Shown here in pieces: positions 7,280-16,117 of a stretch of DNA of 64,000 bases; the stretch's first letter is position 1, and every line of letters begins with the position of its first letter. Position numbers and translations under genes: made by a program. The stretch is taken from positions 364,506-428,505 of the forward strand of contig NZ_JACYFS010000003.1 of NCBI RefSeq assembly GCF_014837145.1, read 5' to 3'. The notes beneath the pieces are model-generated. The model saw only the letters and a list, made by a program, of their open reading frames with translations. It made no database searches and was not told the origin of the DNA. This stretch comes from Chryseobacterium caseinilyticum. Its GTDB lineage: Bacteria > Bacteroidota > Bacteroidia > Flavobacteriales > Weeksellaceae.

Positions 7280-8689
7280 TTACAATGTTTTAGACTGACA
7301 GACAAAATCTGAAACCGGAAGTTTTTCTGTTTTTTTAATCCCATTAAATCCACCTTCGATTTCAGTAAAGTTTCTGATTCCGTGTGAGTTGAGAATGCTT
7401 GCGGCGATCATGCTACGGTAACCTCCGGCACAATGCAAAAAGAAATGCTCAGAATCATCAACCGTTGAAACCCAGTCGCTGATTGTATCTAAAGGTCTGC
7501 TGTAGGCGTTGTCAATATGTTCGGCAGAATATTCGCCGATTTTTCTTACATCAATAATTTTTGAATGTTCATTAAACTGTTCTACAAATTCAGTCGGAGT
7601 AATCCTTTTCACTTCATCAATCTCTTTTGTAGAATTTTTCCATGAACTGAAACCTCCTTTTAAATAGCCAACAACATTATCAAAGCCAACTCTGCTTAAT
7701 CTCGTAATCACTTCTTCTTCAGTTCCCTCGTCGGCAACCAAAAGCAGAGGGTGTTTTACATCGACGATTAAACTTCCAACCCATGGTGCAAAATCACCTT
7801 TCAAGCCAATGTTAATAGAGTTCGGAATAAATCCTTTATGAAAATCTGCAGGACCGCGCGTGTCTAAAATCAAAGCTCCGGTTTCTTCGGCAAAACTTTC
7901 AAAATCTTCAACAGAAATTGGGTTTAAACCTTTATCCATCACATCATCAAGGCTTTCATAGCCATTTTTATTCATCGCCACGTTCATCCCAAAATACTTT
8001 GGCGGAGCCGTCAGGCCATCTAAGACTTCCTTAATGAAAGATTCTTTATCCGGTTGATTCAGTGCATAATTGGTTTTTCTCTGATTGCCCAGAATATCAA
8101 CCGTTTCCTTCTGCATATTCTTTCCGCAAGCCGAACCGGCGCCATGTGCAGGATAAACCGTAATGCTGTCGTCCAGCGGTAAAATTTTACTATGTAAACT
8201 TTCGTATAAAATTCCAGCAAGATCTTCCTGAGTCATCGTTCCTGCTTTTTGCGCAAGATCGGGACGGCCAACATCTCCCAAAAACAGAGTGTCGCCTGTG
8301 AAAATCGCTGTTTCTACACCGTTTTCATCGATCAGAAGGTAAGTCGTGCTTTCCATCGTGTGACCGGGAGTATGAAGGGCTTTAATTTTTATGTTTCCGA
8401 TTTCAAAAATCTGATTGTCTTCTGCAATGATAGCATCAAATTCAGGCTGTGCAGTCGGTCCGTAGACGATTGGTGCGTCTGTTTTTTTGCTTAAATCTAA
8501 ATGTCCTGAGACAAAATCTGCGTGAAAATGAGTTTCAAATATATATTTTAAGGTTACATTGTCTTTTTCAAGGCGGTCCAGGTACGGTTTTACTTCACGA
8601 AGCGGGTCTATGATTGCTGCTTCATTTCCTGATACAATGTAATAAGCGCCCTGTGCCAAGCAACCTGTATATATTTGTTCAATTTTCAT
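7280..8689 (-). CDS. Persulfide dioxygenase (ETHE1-like MBL fold) fused to two rhodanese domains
   Basis: A 469-residue three-part protein. Residues 1-240 are a metallo-beta-lactamase fold of the ETHE1 type: metal ligands in THFHADFVSGH (53-63), H110 (HTPGHT), D133 (TGDTLF), the GRPDL signature and H182 (YPAHG). Residues about 260-360 are a rhodanese domain without a catalytic Cys; residues about 370-460 are a second rhodanese with the active-site loop HCAGGYRS (Cys420). The family oxidises glutathione persulfide or similar to sulfite, and the rhodanese part moves sulfur to or from thiols. It is the first gene of a group that also holds a thioredoxin. Confidence 0.92.
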   Translation of the reverse strand: MKIEQIYTGCLAQGAYYIVSGNEAAIIDPLREVKPYLDRLEKDNVTLKYIFETHFHADFVSGHLDLSKKTDAPIVYGPTAQPEFDAIIAEDNQIFEIGNIKIKALHTPGHTMESTTYLLIDENGVETAIFTGDTLFLGDVGRPDLAQKAGTMTQEDLAGILYESLHSKILPLDDSITVYPAHGAGSACGKNMQKETVDILGNQRKTNYALNQPDKESFIKEVLDGLTAPPKYFGMNVAMNKNGYESLDDVMDKGLNPISVEDFESFAEETGALILDTRGPADFHKGFIPNSINIGLKGDFAPWVGSLIVDVKHPLLLVADEGTEEEVITRLSRVGFDNVVGYLKGGFSSWKNSTKEIDEVKRITPTEFVEQFNEHSKIIDVRKIGEYSAEHIDNAYSRPLDTISDWVSTVDDSEHFFLHCAGGYRSMIAASILNSHGIRNFTEIEGGFNGIKKTEKLPVSDFVCQSKTL

Positions 8690-8977
8690 TGAGTTTTATT
8701 TAAGATAATTATAAGGTTACAAAGTAATGAATTAATTATAAAGAAATGATAATTCTGATTGATAGTTTCTTTCAATTGTAAAATTTTCATATTTTCAATT
8801 TATATGGAACTCATTAAACTTCAACGACTAAGCGTAAGATAGAAGTTGATAAAAATTGTAGACTGTTTTATATCATATTCAACTATATTCATTTTAAAAT
8901 TAGATTATTAAGAAATTCACAAAATTGAAATGGCAGTTTTTACAAAAATAATTACCTTTAGATGTTAAAAATATCAA
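8690..8977. other. Intergenic region between divergent genes, no gene seen
   Basis: 288 AT-rich bases separating the minus-strand dioxygenase from the plus-strand ATPase. I see no RNA gene or strong hairpin. A weak -7-like TACCTTTA at 8953-8960 may serve the plus-strand gene. Confidence 0.5.
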
Positions 8978-10504
8978 ATGGCAGACAAAACAAAATTTAT
9001 TGACGAACTTTCAAAAAGATACACTCCAAAGGGAGAACATATAATTCTGGGAAAAGGAATGCTGGACGGTGATGTAGTCACAGAAGTCAACGTTACCATT
9101 CCTCTTAAAACCATAAACCGTCACGGTCTGATTGCCGGAGCCACGGGAACCGGAAAAACAAAAACACTTCAGGTTTTCGCCGAGCAGCTTTCTCACGCAG
9201 GAATTCCTTCTTTGGTTCTGGATATTAAAGGTGATTTTTCAGGAATTGCGGAGTCTGGGCAGATGAATTCTATCATTGAAGAACGTTATGCAAAAACACA
9301 GTTGCCTTATAATCCGCAGGCTTTCCCGGTAGAATTGATGAGTATTTCAGGTGGGAAAGGTGTGAAGTTGAGAGCTACTGTCACAGAATTCGGGCCTGTT
9401 TTATTAAGCAAAATTTTAGAACTGAATGATACGCAGCAAAGTATCATGTCAATTGTTTTTAAATATTGTGATGACAAAGGTTTGCCTCTGATTGATTTAA
9501 ATGACTTAAAGAAAGTTCTTCAGTATGTAACCGACAATCCTCAGGGAAAAGCTGAACTATCTGCCAATTACGGTTCAATTGCTTCGGCTTCTTTGGGCGC
9601 AATTTTACGGTCGATTGTTGCACTGGAACAGCAGGGAGCCGCAGATTTCTTCGGAGAACTGAGCTTTGATGTTCATGATTTGCTTGAAACGAGAGATGGG
9701 AAAGGGGTTGTTAATATTTTAAGAGTTGCCGATATTCAGAATAAACCACAGCTTTTCTCCACATTTATGCTTTCGCTTTTTGCTGAAATTTACATGACTT
9801 TCCCTGAAGAAGGCGACAGCGGAAAACCGAAATTGGTGCTGTTCATCGATGAAGCGCACCTGATTTTTGATGAATCTTCAAAAGCACTGGTTTCACAAAT
9901 TGAAACGATGGTGAAGCTGATCCGTTCAAAAGGGGTTGGAATTTATTTTATCACACAAATTCCGGGTGATGTTCCTGAAAATGTGCTTTCACAGTTAGGT
10001 TTAAAAATCCAGCATGCGCTGAGAGGTTTTACCGCAAAAGATAAAAAGGAAATTTCAAAAGCAGTTGAGAATTATCCGACCACAGAATTTTACAATGCCT
10101 CAGAACTAATTCAGAACTTAGGAATTGGTGAAGCTTTTGTCACCGCTTTGGATGAAAAAGGAATTCCAACGCCTCTGGTTCATACATATCTGATTTCTCC
10201 GGAATCCAGAATGGATGTTCTGAACGATGCTGAAGTTTCAGAACTGACCTCAAGATCAGCACTGGTTTCAAAATATGAAAAACCAGTCGACAGCGAGTCT
10301 GCGTACGAAATTTTAGTAAAAAGAATGGAGCAGGCGGTTGAAAATTCAGCCCCGACTCAAAAAACAAAACCTGTAAAAGAAGAGCCGGGAATGTTTGAGC
10401 AGGTGATGAAAAGCAGTGCCGGAAGAACATTTGCAAATACTTTGATGCGTGAAGGTGCGAAAGCGATTTTGGGAATGTTGGGCTTAGGAAAACGGAGAAG
10501 ATAA
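8978..10504 (+). CDS. HerA/YjgR-type ATPase (DUF853 family)
   Basis: A 508-residue RecA-fold ATPase of the HerA-FtsK superclan. Walker A is GATGTGKT (54-61), Walker B is LVLFIDEAH (about residue 288), followed by a conserved Arg/Gln-rich segment (IRSKGVGIYFITQIPGD). The C-terminal 60 residues are charged and linker-like, ending in a small helix. The length matches E. coli YjgR. Relatives of HerA translocate DNA, but the YjgR subgroup has no firmly known role. There is no NurA or other nuclease partner next to it, which argues against a classical HerA-NurA pair. Confidence 0.9.
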   Translation: MADKTKFIDELSKRYTPKGEHIILGKGMLDGDVVTEVNVTIPLKTINRHGLIAGATGTGKTKTLQVFAEQLSHAGIPSLVLDIKGDFSGIAESGQMNSIIEERYAKTQLPYNPQAFPVELMSISGGKGVKLRATVTEFGPVLLSKILELNDTQQSIMSIVFKYCDDKGLPLIDLNDLKKVLQYVTDNPQGKAELSANYGSIASASLGAILRSIVALEQQGAADFFGELSFDVHDLLETRDGKGVVNILRVADIQNKPQLFSTFMLSLFAEIYMTFPEEGDSGKPKLVLFIDEAHLIFDESSKALVSQIETMVKLIRSKGVGIYFITQIPGDVPENVLSQLGLKIQHALRGFTAKDKKEISKAVENYPTTEFYNASELIQNLGIGEAFVTALDEKGIPTPLVHTYLISPESRMDVLNDAEVSELTSRSALVSKYEKPVDSESAYEILVKRMEQAVENSAPTQKTKPVKEEPGMFEQVMKSSAGRTFANTLMREGAKAILGMLGLGKRRR

Positions 10505-10631
10505 TGGTACGGCTTTCAGGCTTTATGATTAATTTTATTATTTTAGCAGATTGGTCAAACCACTGAAGCGGATTTGTCGTTGATTGTTGTAAAGGTTTGG
10601 TAATTAAGAAAAGAAGATTTATTTAGATATA

Positions 10632-11855
10632 ATGTATTCAATTATAGACATAGAGAGTAATGGTGCGGGATTCAGGAAAGAAAGCATTATTGATATTGCC
10701 ATCTACAAATATGACGGTCACAAAATTGTGGATCAGTTTATTTCGCTGGTCAATCCCGAAAGTGATATCACTCCTTTTGTACAGAAACTGACCAACATCA
10801 GCCCGAAAATGGTGAAAACCGCTCCGAAATTTCACGAACTGGCAAAAAGAGTGGTTGAAATTACAAAAGGTACAACCCTGGTAGGGCACAACATTGATTT
10901 TGATTACAGAATGCTTCGCCAGTCGTTTCAGCGGCTTGGTTATGATTTCAAAATCAATACTTTAGATACAATTCCTTTAGCTAAAAAACTGATTCCGGAT
11001 GAGGTAAGCTATTCGCTTCAAAAACTTGTGAAATCTTTAGGAATTCCGTTGACTAATGCACACAGAGCAGACGGCGATGCCAGAGCAACACTGGAACTTT
11101 TTAAACTTTTGGTTTCAAAGGATACTGAGAATGAAATTATTCAGAAACAGCATGATGAGACCAATGCAAAGACTTACATTAACAAAATAAAGCTGTTAAC
11201 TCAGGATTTGCCCAACGAAAAGGGTTTTGTTTACTTTCAGGACGGGAACGGGAAAATTATTTTTTCGGAGCACGCTCAGGACATCAACAAATTTTCGAAG
11301 AAGATTTTTAATTCCAAATCTAAAAAGTGGGAGCCAGTTCAGAAAGCTGTTGAGCAGATTAATTTTGAACTGACCGGGACGGAAATTATCGCAAAACTGA
11401 TTCTGAACTCCAAAAATATCAGAAAAAGAGATATTTTTCCTTACGGGCTCTATTTCAGAAACAGTCAGTATGTAGTTGAAAAAACAAAACTGAATAAGAC
11501 CGAAAAGCCCATCATTAAATTTAAATCTTACACTCAGGGAGCCAAAGCGATTCAGTTTTTAGCCACAAAACCTGAATTTGAATTCGCTGAAGTCCTTCAG
11601 AATACCATTGAATTTAAGAAAAGAAACGAACTCTGGCTTGGCGCAGGCAGAAAATTAGGTGAAAAACTGTTCATCATTATCGAACAGGGAAAGGTGAAAT
11701 CTTACGGTTTCTACGAACTTTTCACACAGATTCAGACTTTAAGCAAAATATCAAAACTAAAAATAGACACCTGTTTTCAGTCTTCGGATTTGGTCAATGA
11801 TCTTCAGATAGCACTGCTCCGCGGTGATTTTGAAACTTTACCATTGCCGAAATAG
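10632..11855 (+). CDS. DEDDh exonuclease (DnaQ-like) fused to a degenerate GIY-YIG/UvrC-like domain
   Basis: 407 residues. The N-terminal 170 residues form a DnaQ-type 3'-5' exonuclease with every metal ligand present: D6 and E8 (IIDIES), D91 (HNIDFD), and H144/D149 (HRADGD). Residues about 193-280 follow the pattern of the UvrC-type GIY-YIG domain (LPNEKGFVYFQDGNGKIIF, later LTGTEIIAKLILNSKNI), but the GIY/YIG strands, the Arg and the catalytic Glu appear replaced. The rest is not recognised. Exonuclease plus GIY-YIG fusions are known in bacterial repair (Cho-like); here only the exonuclease half looks active. Confidence 0.85.
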   Translation: MYSIIDIESNGAGFRKESIIDIAIYKYDGHKIVDQFISLVNPESDITPFVQKLTNISPKMVKTAPKFHELAKRVVEITKGTTLVGHNIDFDYRMLRQSFQRLGYDFKINTLDTIPLAKKLIPDEVSYSLQKLVKSLGIPLTNAHRADGDARATLELFKLLVSKDTENEIIQKQHDETNAKTYINKIKLLTQDLPNEKGFVYFQDGNGKIIFSEHAQDINKFSKKIFNSKSKKWEPVQKAVEQINFELTGTEIIAKLILNSKNIRKRDIFPYGLYFRNSQYVVEKTKLNKTEKPIIKFKSYTQGAKAIQFLATKPEFEFAEVLQNTIEFKKRNELWLGAGRKLGEKLFIIIEQGKVKSYGFYELFTQIQTLSKISKLKIDTCFQSSDLVNDLQIALLRGDFETLPLPK

Positions 11856-11908
11856 AAGAATATTTTTGTGTTCAGGCACAATTTTGTCAGCAGAAATGAA
11901 GTTTCAGA

Positions 11909-11938
11909 TTCAATTTCTCAAAATAAATAGTATTTTTG
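11909..11938 (+). promoter_or_regulatory. Promoter of the lysA leader
   Basis: TTC (11909-11911, one change from TTG), 19-base spacer, TATTTTTG (11931-11938). It would start a transcript near 11945, about 165 bases before lysA. Confidence 0.55.
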
Positions 11939-11958
11939 CAAAAGAATTAAAAGTAGCA

Positions 11959-12030
11959 ATGCAGAATTTTAAACAAAAACAAACCGGTAAGAAGGGAGCT
12001 GTAAAGTTTTCAAAGGTTTGGAATACCTAA
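11959..12030 (+). CDS. Possible lysine-rich leader peptide upstream of lysA
   Basis: A 23-codon ORF starting 21 bases after the promoter: MQNFKQKQTGKKGAVKFSKV, then WNT and a stop. Six of 23 codons are Lys, including KQK and KK. A strong terminator follows at 12061-12093 and lysA starts 17 bases after it. This is the layout of a ribosome-mediated attenuator, but Lys is common in this genome and I see no clear antiterminator pairing, so it could be chance within a non-coding leader RNA. Confidence 0.4.
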   Translation: MQNFKQKQTGKKGAVKFSKVWNT

Positions 12031-12060
12031 GAGTTGCGTTGCATGAAAAAATAATGTTGT

Positions 12061-12093
12061 GGCAGGCTCTTTCCGAAGAATCTGCCTTTTTTT
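12061..12093 (+). terminator. Strong intrinsic terminator just before lysA
   Basis: GGCAGGCTCTT, loop TCCG, AAGAATCTGCC, followed by seven T. Ten of eleven stem positions pair (one G-U, one mismatch). It ends 17 bases before the lysA ATG, so transcripts from 11945 must read through it to express lysA. Confidence 0.8.
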
Positions 12094-12109
12094 ATGTAAA
12101 ATTTAAAAT

Positions 12110-13309
12110 ATGACCTCAAAAGAATTATTGAAGATCGCCAATGAATTTGGCACACCGGTGTATGTTTACGATGCAGAATCCATCAAAATACAATACGAAA
12201 AACTTACATCTTCGTTTCTGAAACACACTAAGTTTTTCTACGCTGCAAAGGCACTTACCAACATCAATATTCTGAAATACGTCAAGAACCTTGGTGCTTC
12301 TCTGGATTGTGTTTCCATTAATGAGGTTAAATTAGGTTTAAAGGCTGGTTTCCCAAAAGAAAAAATACTGTTCACGCCAAACTGTGTAGACCTGGCTGAA
12401 ATCGAGGAGGCGATGACCTTCGGGGTTCATATCAACATCGATAACATCTCTATTCTTGAGCAGTTCGGAAACAAATACGGAAACACGTATCCGATTTTGG
12501 TAAGAATCAATCCGCATATTTTTGCAGGCGGAAACTATAAAATCTCAACAGGACACATCGATTCTAAATTCGGTATTTCCATTCATCAGGTTCGTCATAT
12601 CGAAAGGGTGATGAAATCTACAAATCTTAATGTTGAAGGGCTTCACATGCACACGGGAAGTGAAATTAAAGATCCGGATGTTTTCCTTCAGGCTCTTGAA
12701 ATCATGCTTGAATTATCAGAACATTTCCCGAATCTGAAATATCTGGATATGGGAAGTGGTTTCAAAATTCCTTATCAGGACAGCGAAGAGGAAACGGATG
12801 TGAAAACTTTAGGTAAAAAAGTAGAAAAAGTAATCGCAGAATTTTCAAAAAATACAGGTAAGAAATTCGAACTTTGGTTTGAGCCGGGCAAGTTTTTGGT
12901 TGGGAAAAGTGGTCATTTACTGGTAAAAGCCAATGTGATTAAACAGACAACGGCAACTGTTTTTGTCGGAGTAAATTCCGGTTTTAACCATTTGATCCGT
13001 CCGATGTTCTACGATTCTTATCATCAGATTGAAAATTTATCCAATCCAAAAGGTGCTGAAAGAATTTATACTGTAGTCGGAAATATCTGTGAAACCGATA
13101 CTTTCGCGTGGGACAGAAAACTAAATGAAGTGAGGGAAGGCGATGTGTTGGCTTTCCACAACGCTGGTGCTTACGGTTTTGAGATGAGTTCAAACTTTAA
13201 TTCAAGGCTGAAGCCTGCCGAAGTTCTGTTTTTGGACGGAAAGGCTCATCTGATCAGAAAAAGAGATGAGTTTGAAGATTTGTTGAGAAATCAGATTGAA
13301 ATATTATAA
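12110..13309 (+). CDS. lysA: Diaminopimelate decarboxylase
   Basis: 399 residues, the usual length. It is a PLP enzyme of fold type III that converts meso-diaminopimelate to L-lysine, the last step of lysine synthesis. The PLP lysine is Lys47 (FYAAKAL); further marks are HMHTGSEI (glycine loop region), GNICETDTF with the active-site Cys from the partner subunit, and the C-terminal NAGAYGFEMSSNFNSR. No other lysine gene is adjacent. It follows a leader region with a small Lys-rich ORF and a terminator, which may control it. Confidence 0.96.
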   Translation: MTSKELLKIANEFGTPVYVYDAESIKIQYEKLTSSFLKHTKFFYAAKALTNINILKYVKNLGASLDCVSINEVKLGLKAGFPKEKILFTPNCVDLAEIEEAMTFGVHINIDNISILEQFGNKYGNTYPILVRINPHIFAGGNYKISTGHIDSKFGISIHQVRHIERVMKSTNLNVEGLHMHTGSEIKDPDVFLQALEIMLELSEHFPNLKYLDMGSGFKIPYQDSEEETDVKTLGKKVEKVIAEFSKNTGKKFELWFEPGKFLVGKSGHLLVKANVIKQTTATVFVGVNSGFNHLIRPMFYDSYHQIENLSNPKGAERIYTVVGNICETDTFAWDRKLNEVREGDVLAFHNAGAYGFEMSSNFNSRLKPAEVLFLDGKAHLIRKRDEFEDLLRNQIEIL

Positions 13310-13374
13310 TCCTGTTAAATATTAAAACACCAAAATTAAAATTTGAATTTTTTTTAAATTTGAAAAAAATACAG

Positions 13375-14085
13375 ATGAAAAAAATAGTGTTATTTTTTAT
13401 TTTGACCAGTAGCTTTTCCAGTGCACAGATTTTAGACCGGTATCCAAAAGATCAGGATGATTATCATGGTGGAAACATACAGTTCTACAAAGATTATCAT
13501 AAAGTTTTAAAGGAAAAGAATCTTAAACCTTGTGACGATAAAAATGAAATGTATTCGTTTAAACTAGTTGTCTATCCGGATAGTACAGTAAAATATGTAA
13601 AGGAAGAAAACGAAGAGACGCTGAACAGAAACAAATGTACTCACGATCTTTCGAGAGAGGTTGCAAAATATTTAAAAGGCTGGAAACCTGCTGAAGTTGA
13701 CGGTCAAAAGGTCGCGGCACAGACCAGTTTTTGGATTATTCCTGACGAGCTGTTTGGCGAATTGCCGGAAGGTTACGATCCTGCAAAAGATTATAAAATG
13801 CCAGAATATGATGGAGGGATTAATAATTTCAGAAAGAAAGTGGCGAAAAGCGTTGACCTTTCGCGTTTTAAATTTAAAAGTACAGTCAGACTTCAGGTCA
13901 GATTCATCATTGGTATAGACGGAGAAATGAGTGATATTCAATTGGAACAGTCATCCGGACTTAAAGAATTTGATGATATGATCGTGAAAAGTGTAGCTCA
14001 GGTTAAAAATAAATGGACACCTGCTAACATCCACGGAAGACCTGTCAAAAGCCGTTTCAGGTTGCCGCTGACGATCAGTCTTTAA
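13375..14085 (+). CDS. Secreted protein with two TonB C-terminal-like modules
   Basis: 236 residues after the ATG at 13375; the frame extends to a TTG at 13360 but the ATG begins a clean signal peptide (MKKIVLFFILTSSFSSAQ). The C-terminal 100 residues match TonB_C: GGINNFRKK, IGIDGEMSDIQLEQSSG, NKWTPANIHGRPVKSRFRLP. The N-terminal half repeats the same plan (GGNIQFYKDYH through KGWKPAEVDGQKV) and has two Cys conserved in the paralogue at 18408. It lacks the membrane anchor and Pro-rich linker of a real TonB, so it may act as a periplasmic or exported domain. Function unknown. Confidence 0.8.
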   Translation: MKKIVLFFILTSSFSSAQILDRYPKDQDDYHGGNIQFYKDYHKVLKEKNLKPCDDKNEMYSFKLVVYPDSTVKYVKEENEETLNRNKCTHDLSREVAKYLKGWKPAEVDGQKVAAQTSFWIIPDELFGELPEGYDPAKDYKMPEYDGGINNFRKKVAKSVDLSRFKFKSTVRLQVRFIIGIDGEMSDIQLEQSSGLKEFDDMIVKSVAQVKNKWTPANIHGRPVKSRFRLPLTISL

Positions 14086-14196
14086 CTTTTTTAGAGATAA
14101 AATCTTTTGATTTAATCTGTAACAAATTGAAATAGAATTGTAAAAAGCCTGACTAAGTTCCTGAGCAGAAAAACATTTTAAATAAACTAAAAACGA

Positions 14197-14224
14197 CTCC
14201 GCAAGTGATTGCGGAGTTTTTTTT
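14197..14224 (+). terminator. Intrinsic terminator after the first TonB_C-like gene
   Basis: Perfect eight-pair stem CTCCGCAA / TTGCGGAG with a GTGA loop, followed by eight T. It ends the unit that begins at lysA or at 13375. Confidence 0.85.
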
Positions 14225-14285
14225 GCTATGATGTAACCAGAAATAAAAAGTATTTTTATTGCTTCTTTAAGAAACTTTAATTGAC

Positions 14286-14293
14286 TAAATTTG
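14286..14293 (+). promoter_or_regulatory. Candidate promoter -7 box for poxB
   Basis: TAAATTTG, about 90 bases before the chosen start. A TTG occurs at 14259-14261 with a 24-base gap, longer than usual, so this is a moderate match. Confidence 0.4.
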
Positions 14294-14383
14294 ATTTTTA
14301 TTTTATTTTCTGATTTTTCAGCAGAAAATAAATTGATTTCAAATTCTATTTTCAAAGTAGAAATTAATCTAAACAGTGTAATT

Positions 14384-16117
14384 ATGGCTAAAAATATTGC
14401 AGAGCAGATTGTTGAAATGCTCGAAAACGCCAATGTTAAAAGAATATACGCCGTTACAGGCGACAGTTTAAATCATTTAAATATTGCTGTAAAGAAAAGC
14501 AGTATCGAGTGGATTCATGTAAGGCATGAAGAAGTTGGTGCTTACGCAGCAGCGGCTGAAGCAGAACTCGATGGGTTTGCAGTCTGCGCCGGAAGTTGCG
14601 GCCCGGGTCACGTTCACCTGATCAATGGAGTTTACGAAGCCCACAAATCTCACGTTCCGATGTTGGTCATTGCCTCTACCATTCCAAGCAATGAAATGGG
14701 GATGGATTATTTTCAGGAGACCAATACCATAAAATTATTTGACGACTGCAGTTATTACAATCAGATGATCACGAGACCTGAACAGGTTCAGAGAACTTTG
14801 CAGACAGCGATTCAGCATGCAATTTCCAAAAAAGGGGTTGCGGTAATCGGACTCCCGGGTGATGTTTCAGAACTGGATGCTGAAGAAGCGACGACTTCCA
14901 GTCAGATTTTTAAAACCAATCCTGTGATCCGTCCTTCAGATGAAGAATTAAATCAGCTGGCAGATTTGATCAATGACAGTAAAAAAGTCACCATCTACTG
15001 TGGAATCGGAGCTGAAAAATCCAATGTTGAAGTCGTACAATTGGCTAAATATTTAAAAGCTCCTGTTGGATATTCTTTCAGAGGTAAAATGTCCATCCAG
15101 CCCAATAATCCGAATGAAGTTGGGCTGACCGGACTTTTAGGATTGCCCTCGGCGTATCATGCCATGCACGAAGCGGATCTTGTTTTATTGCTTGGAACAG
15201 ATTTTCCTTATGAGAAATTTATGCCCGTAAAGAATAAAATAGTTCAAATCGATGAAAGTCCTGAACGATTGGGCAGAAGAGCAAAACTGGAATTAGGTCT
15301 TACAGGTGATGTGAAAGAGACCATCAAAGCTTTACTTCCATTATTAAAAGAAAAAACGGATATCAATTTCCTGAATCAGCAACTTGAGTTTTACGGAAAA
15401 GTAAAAGAACATCAGTTGACCTATGTAAAAGAATTTGGTACGGAAGATAATATTCAGCCTGAATTTGTTGCCCACACTTTAGATCAGCTGGCAAAAAATG
15501 ATGCGATTTTTACGGTTGATACAGGAATGTGCTGTGTCTGGGGAGCAAGATTCATAACAGGAACCGGCGAAAGAAAAATGTTAGGTTCATTTAATCACGG
15601 ATCTATGGCCAATGCAATGCCGATGGCAATCGGTGCATCGCTGGCTTATCCGGGAAGACAGGTGATTGCGATGTGTGGTGACGGTGGTTTGTCGATGCTT
15701 TTGGGCGATATGGCAACCATTTTCCAGTATAAACTTCCGGTAAAACTGATCGTTTTCAACAATAGAAGTTTGGGAATGGTAAAACTCGAGATGGAAGTGG
15801 GCGGAATGCCGGATAACGAAACCGATATGATCAATCCTGATTTTGCGATGATAGCTCAGGCGATGGGCTATCCCGGAAAAAATGTTCACAAGCCGGAAGA
15901 AGTTGTTGGAGCAATTACCGAATGTTTAAATCATGACGGTCCCTATCTCTTAAACATTTTCACAAATCCGAATGCTTTGGCTTTACCTCCAAAAATTGAA
16001 TTCGAACAGGTGATCGGCATGACCAAATCGATGGCACAATTGATGTTGGGCGGAAAAATGGAAGAAGCTTTAGACACTGTAAAAAGCAATTATAAACACA
16101 TCAGAGAATTGTTGTAA
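14384..16117 (+). CDS. poxB: Pyruvate oxidase / pyruvate dehydrogenase (quinone), PoxB
   Basis: 577 residues, like E. coli PoxB (572). The enzyme decarboxylates pyruvate to acetate and CO2 and passes electrons to the quinone pool, using thiamine diphosphate and FAD at the membrane surface. Seen: catalytic Glu50 (VRHEEVGAYAAAAEA), CAGSCGPGHVHLINGVYEAH, GSFNHGSMANAMP and the ThDP motif GDGGLSMLLGDM. The frame is open back to 14291, but MAKNIAEQ at 14384 aligns with the family start. The stop overlaps the start of the MFS gene by one base, so the two are translationally coupled. Confidence 0.94.
   Translation: MAKNIAEQIVEMLENANVKRIYAVTGDSLNHLNIAVKKSSIEWIHVRHEEVGAYAAAAEAELDGFAVCAGSCGPGHVHLINGVYEAHKSHVPMLVIASTIPSNEMGMDYFQETNTIKLFDDCSYYNQMITRPEQVQRTLQTAIQHAISKKGVAVIGLPGDVSELDAEEATTSSQIFKTNPVIRPSDEELNQLADLINDSKKVTIYCGIGAEKSNVEVVQLAKYLKAPVGYSFRGKMSIQPNNPNEVGLTGLLGLPSAYHAMHEADLVLLLGTDFPYEKFMPVKNKIVQIDESPERLGRRAKLELGLTGDVKETIKALLPLLKEKTDINFLNQQLEFYGKVKEHQLTYVKEFGTEDNIQPEFVAHTLDQLAKNDAIFTVDTGMCCVWGARFITGTGERKMLGSFNHGSMANAMPMAIGASLAYPGRQVIAMCGDGGLSMLLGDMATIFQYKLPVKLIVFNNRSLGMVKLEMEVGGMPDNETDMINPDFAMIAQAMGYPGKNVHKPEEVVGAITECLNHDGPYLLNIFTNPNALALPPKIEFEQVIGMTKSMAQLMLGGKMEEALDTVKSNYKHIRELL

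Noticed and set aside
8978..10504. A HerA-based defence or repair system
   Set aside because: There is no NurA, SIR2, or other effector next to the ATPase, and the protein resembles the solitary YjgR type.
14197..14224. A riboswitch before poxB
   Set aside because: The hairpin is a plain perfect terminator belonging to the gene upstream; no conserved aptamer-like structure is visible.
13951..14433. A 160-codon open frame on the minus strand
   Set aside because: It runs antisense to the end of the TonB_C-like gene, across a strong terminator and into poxB; no start context or protein pattern supports it.
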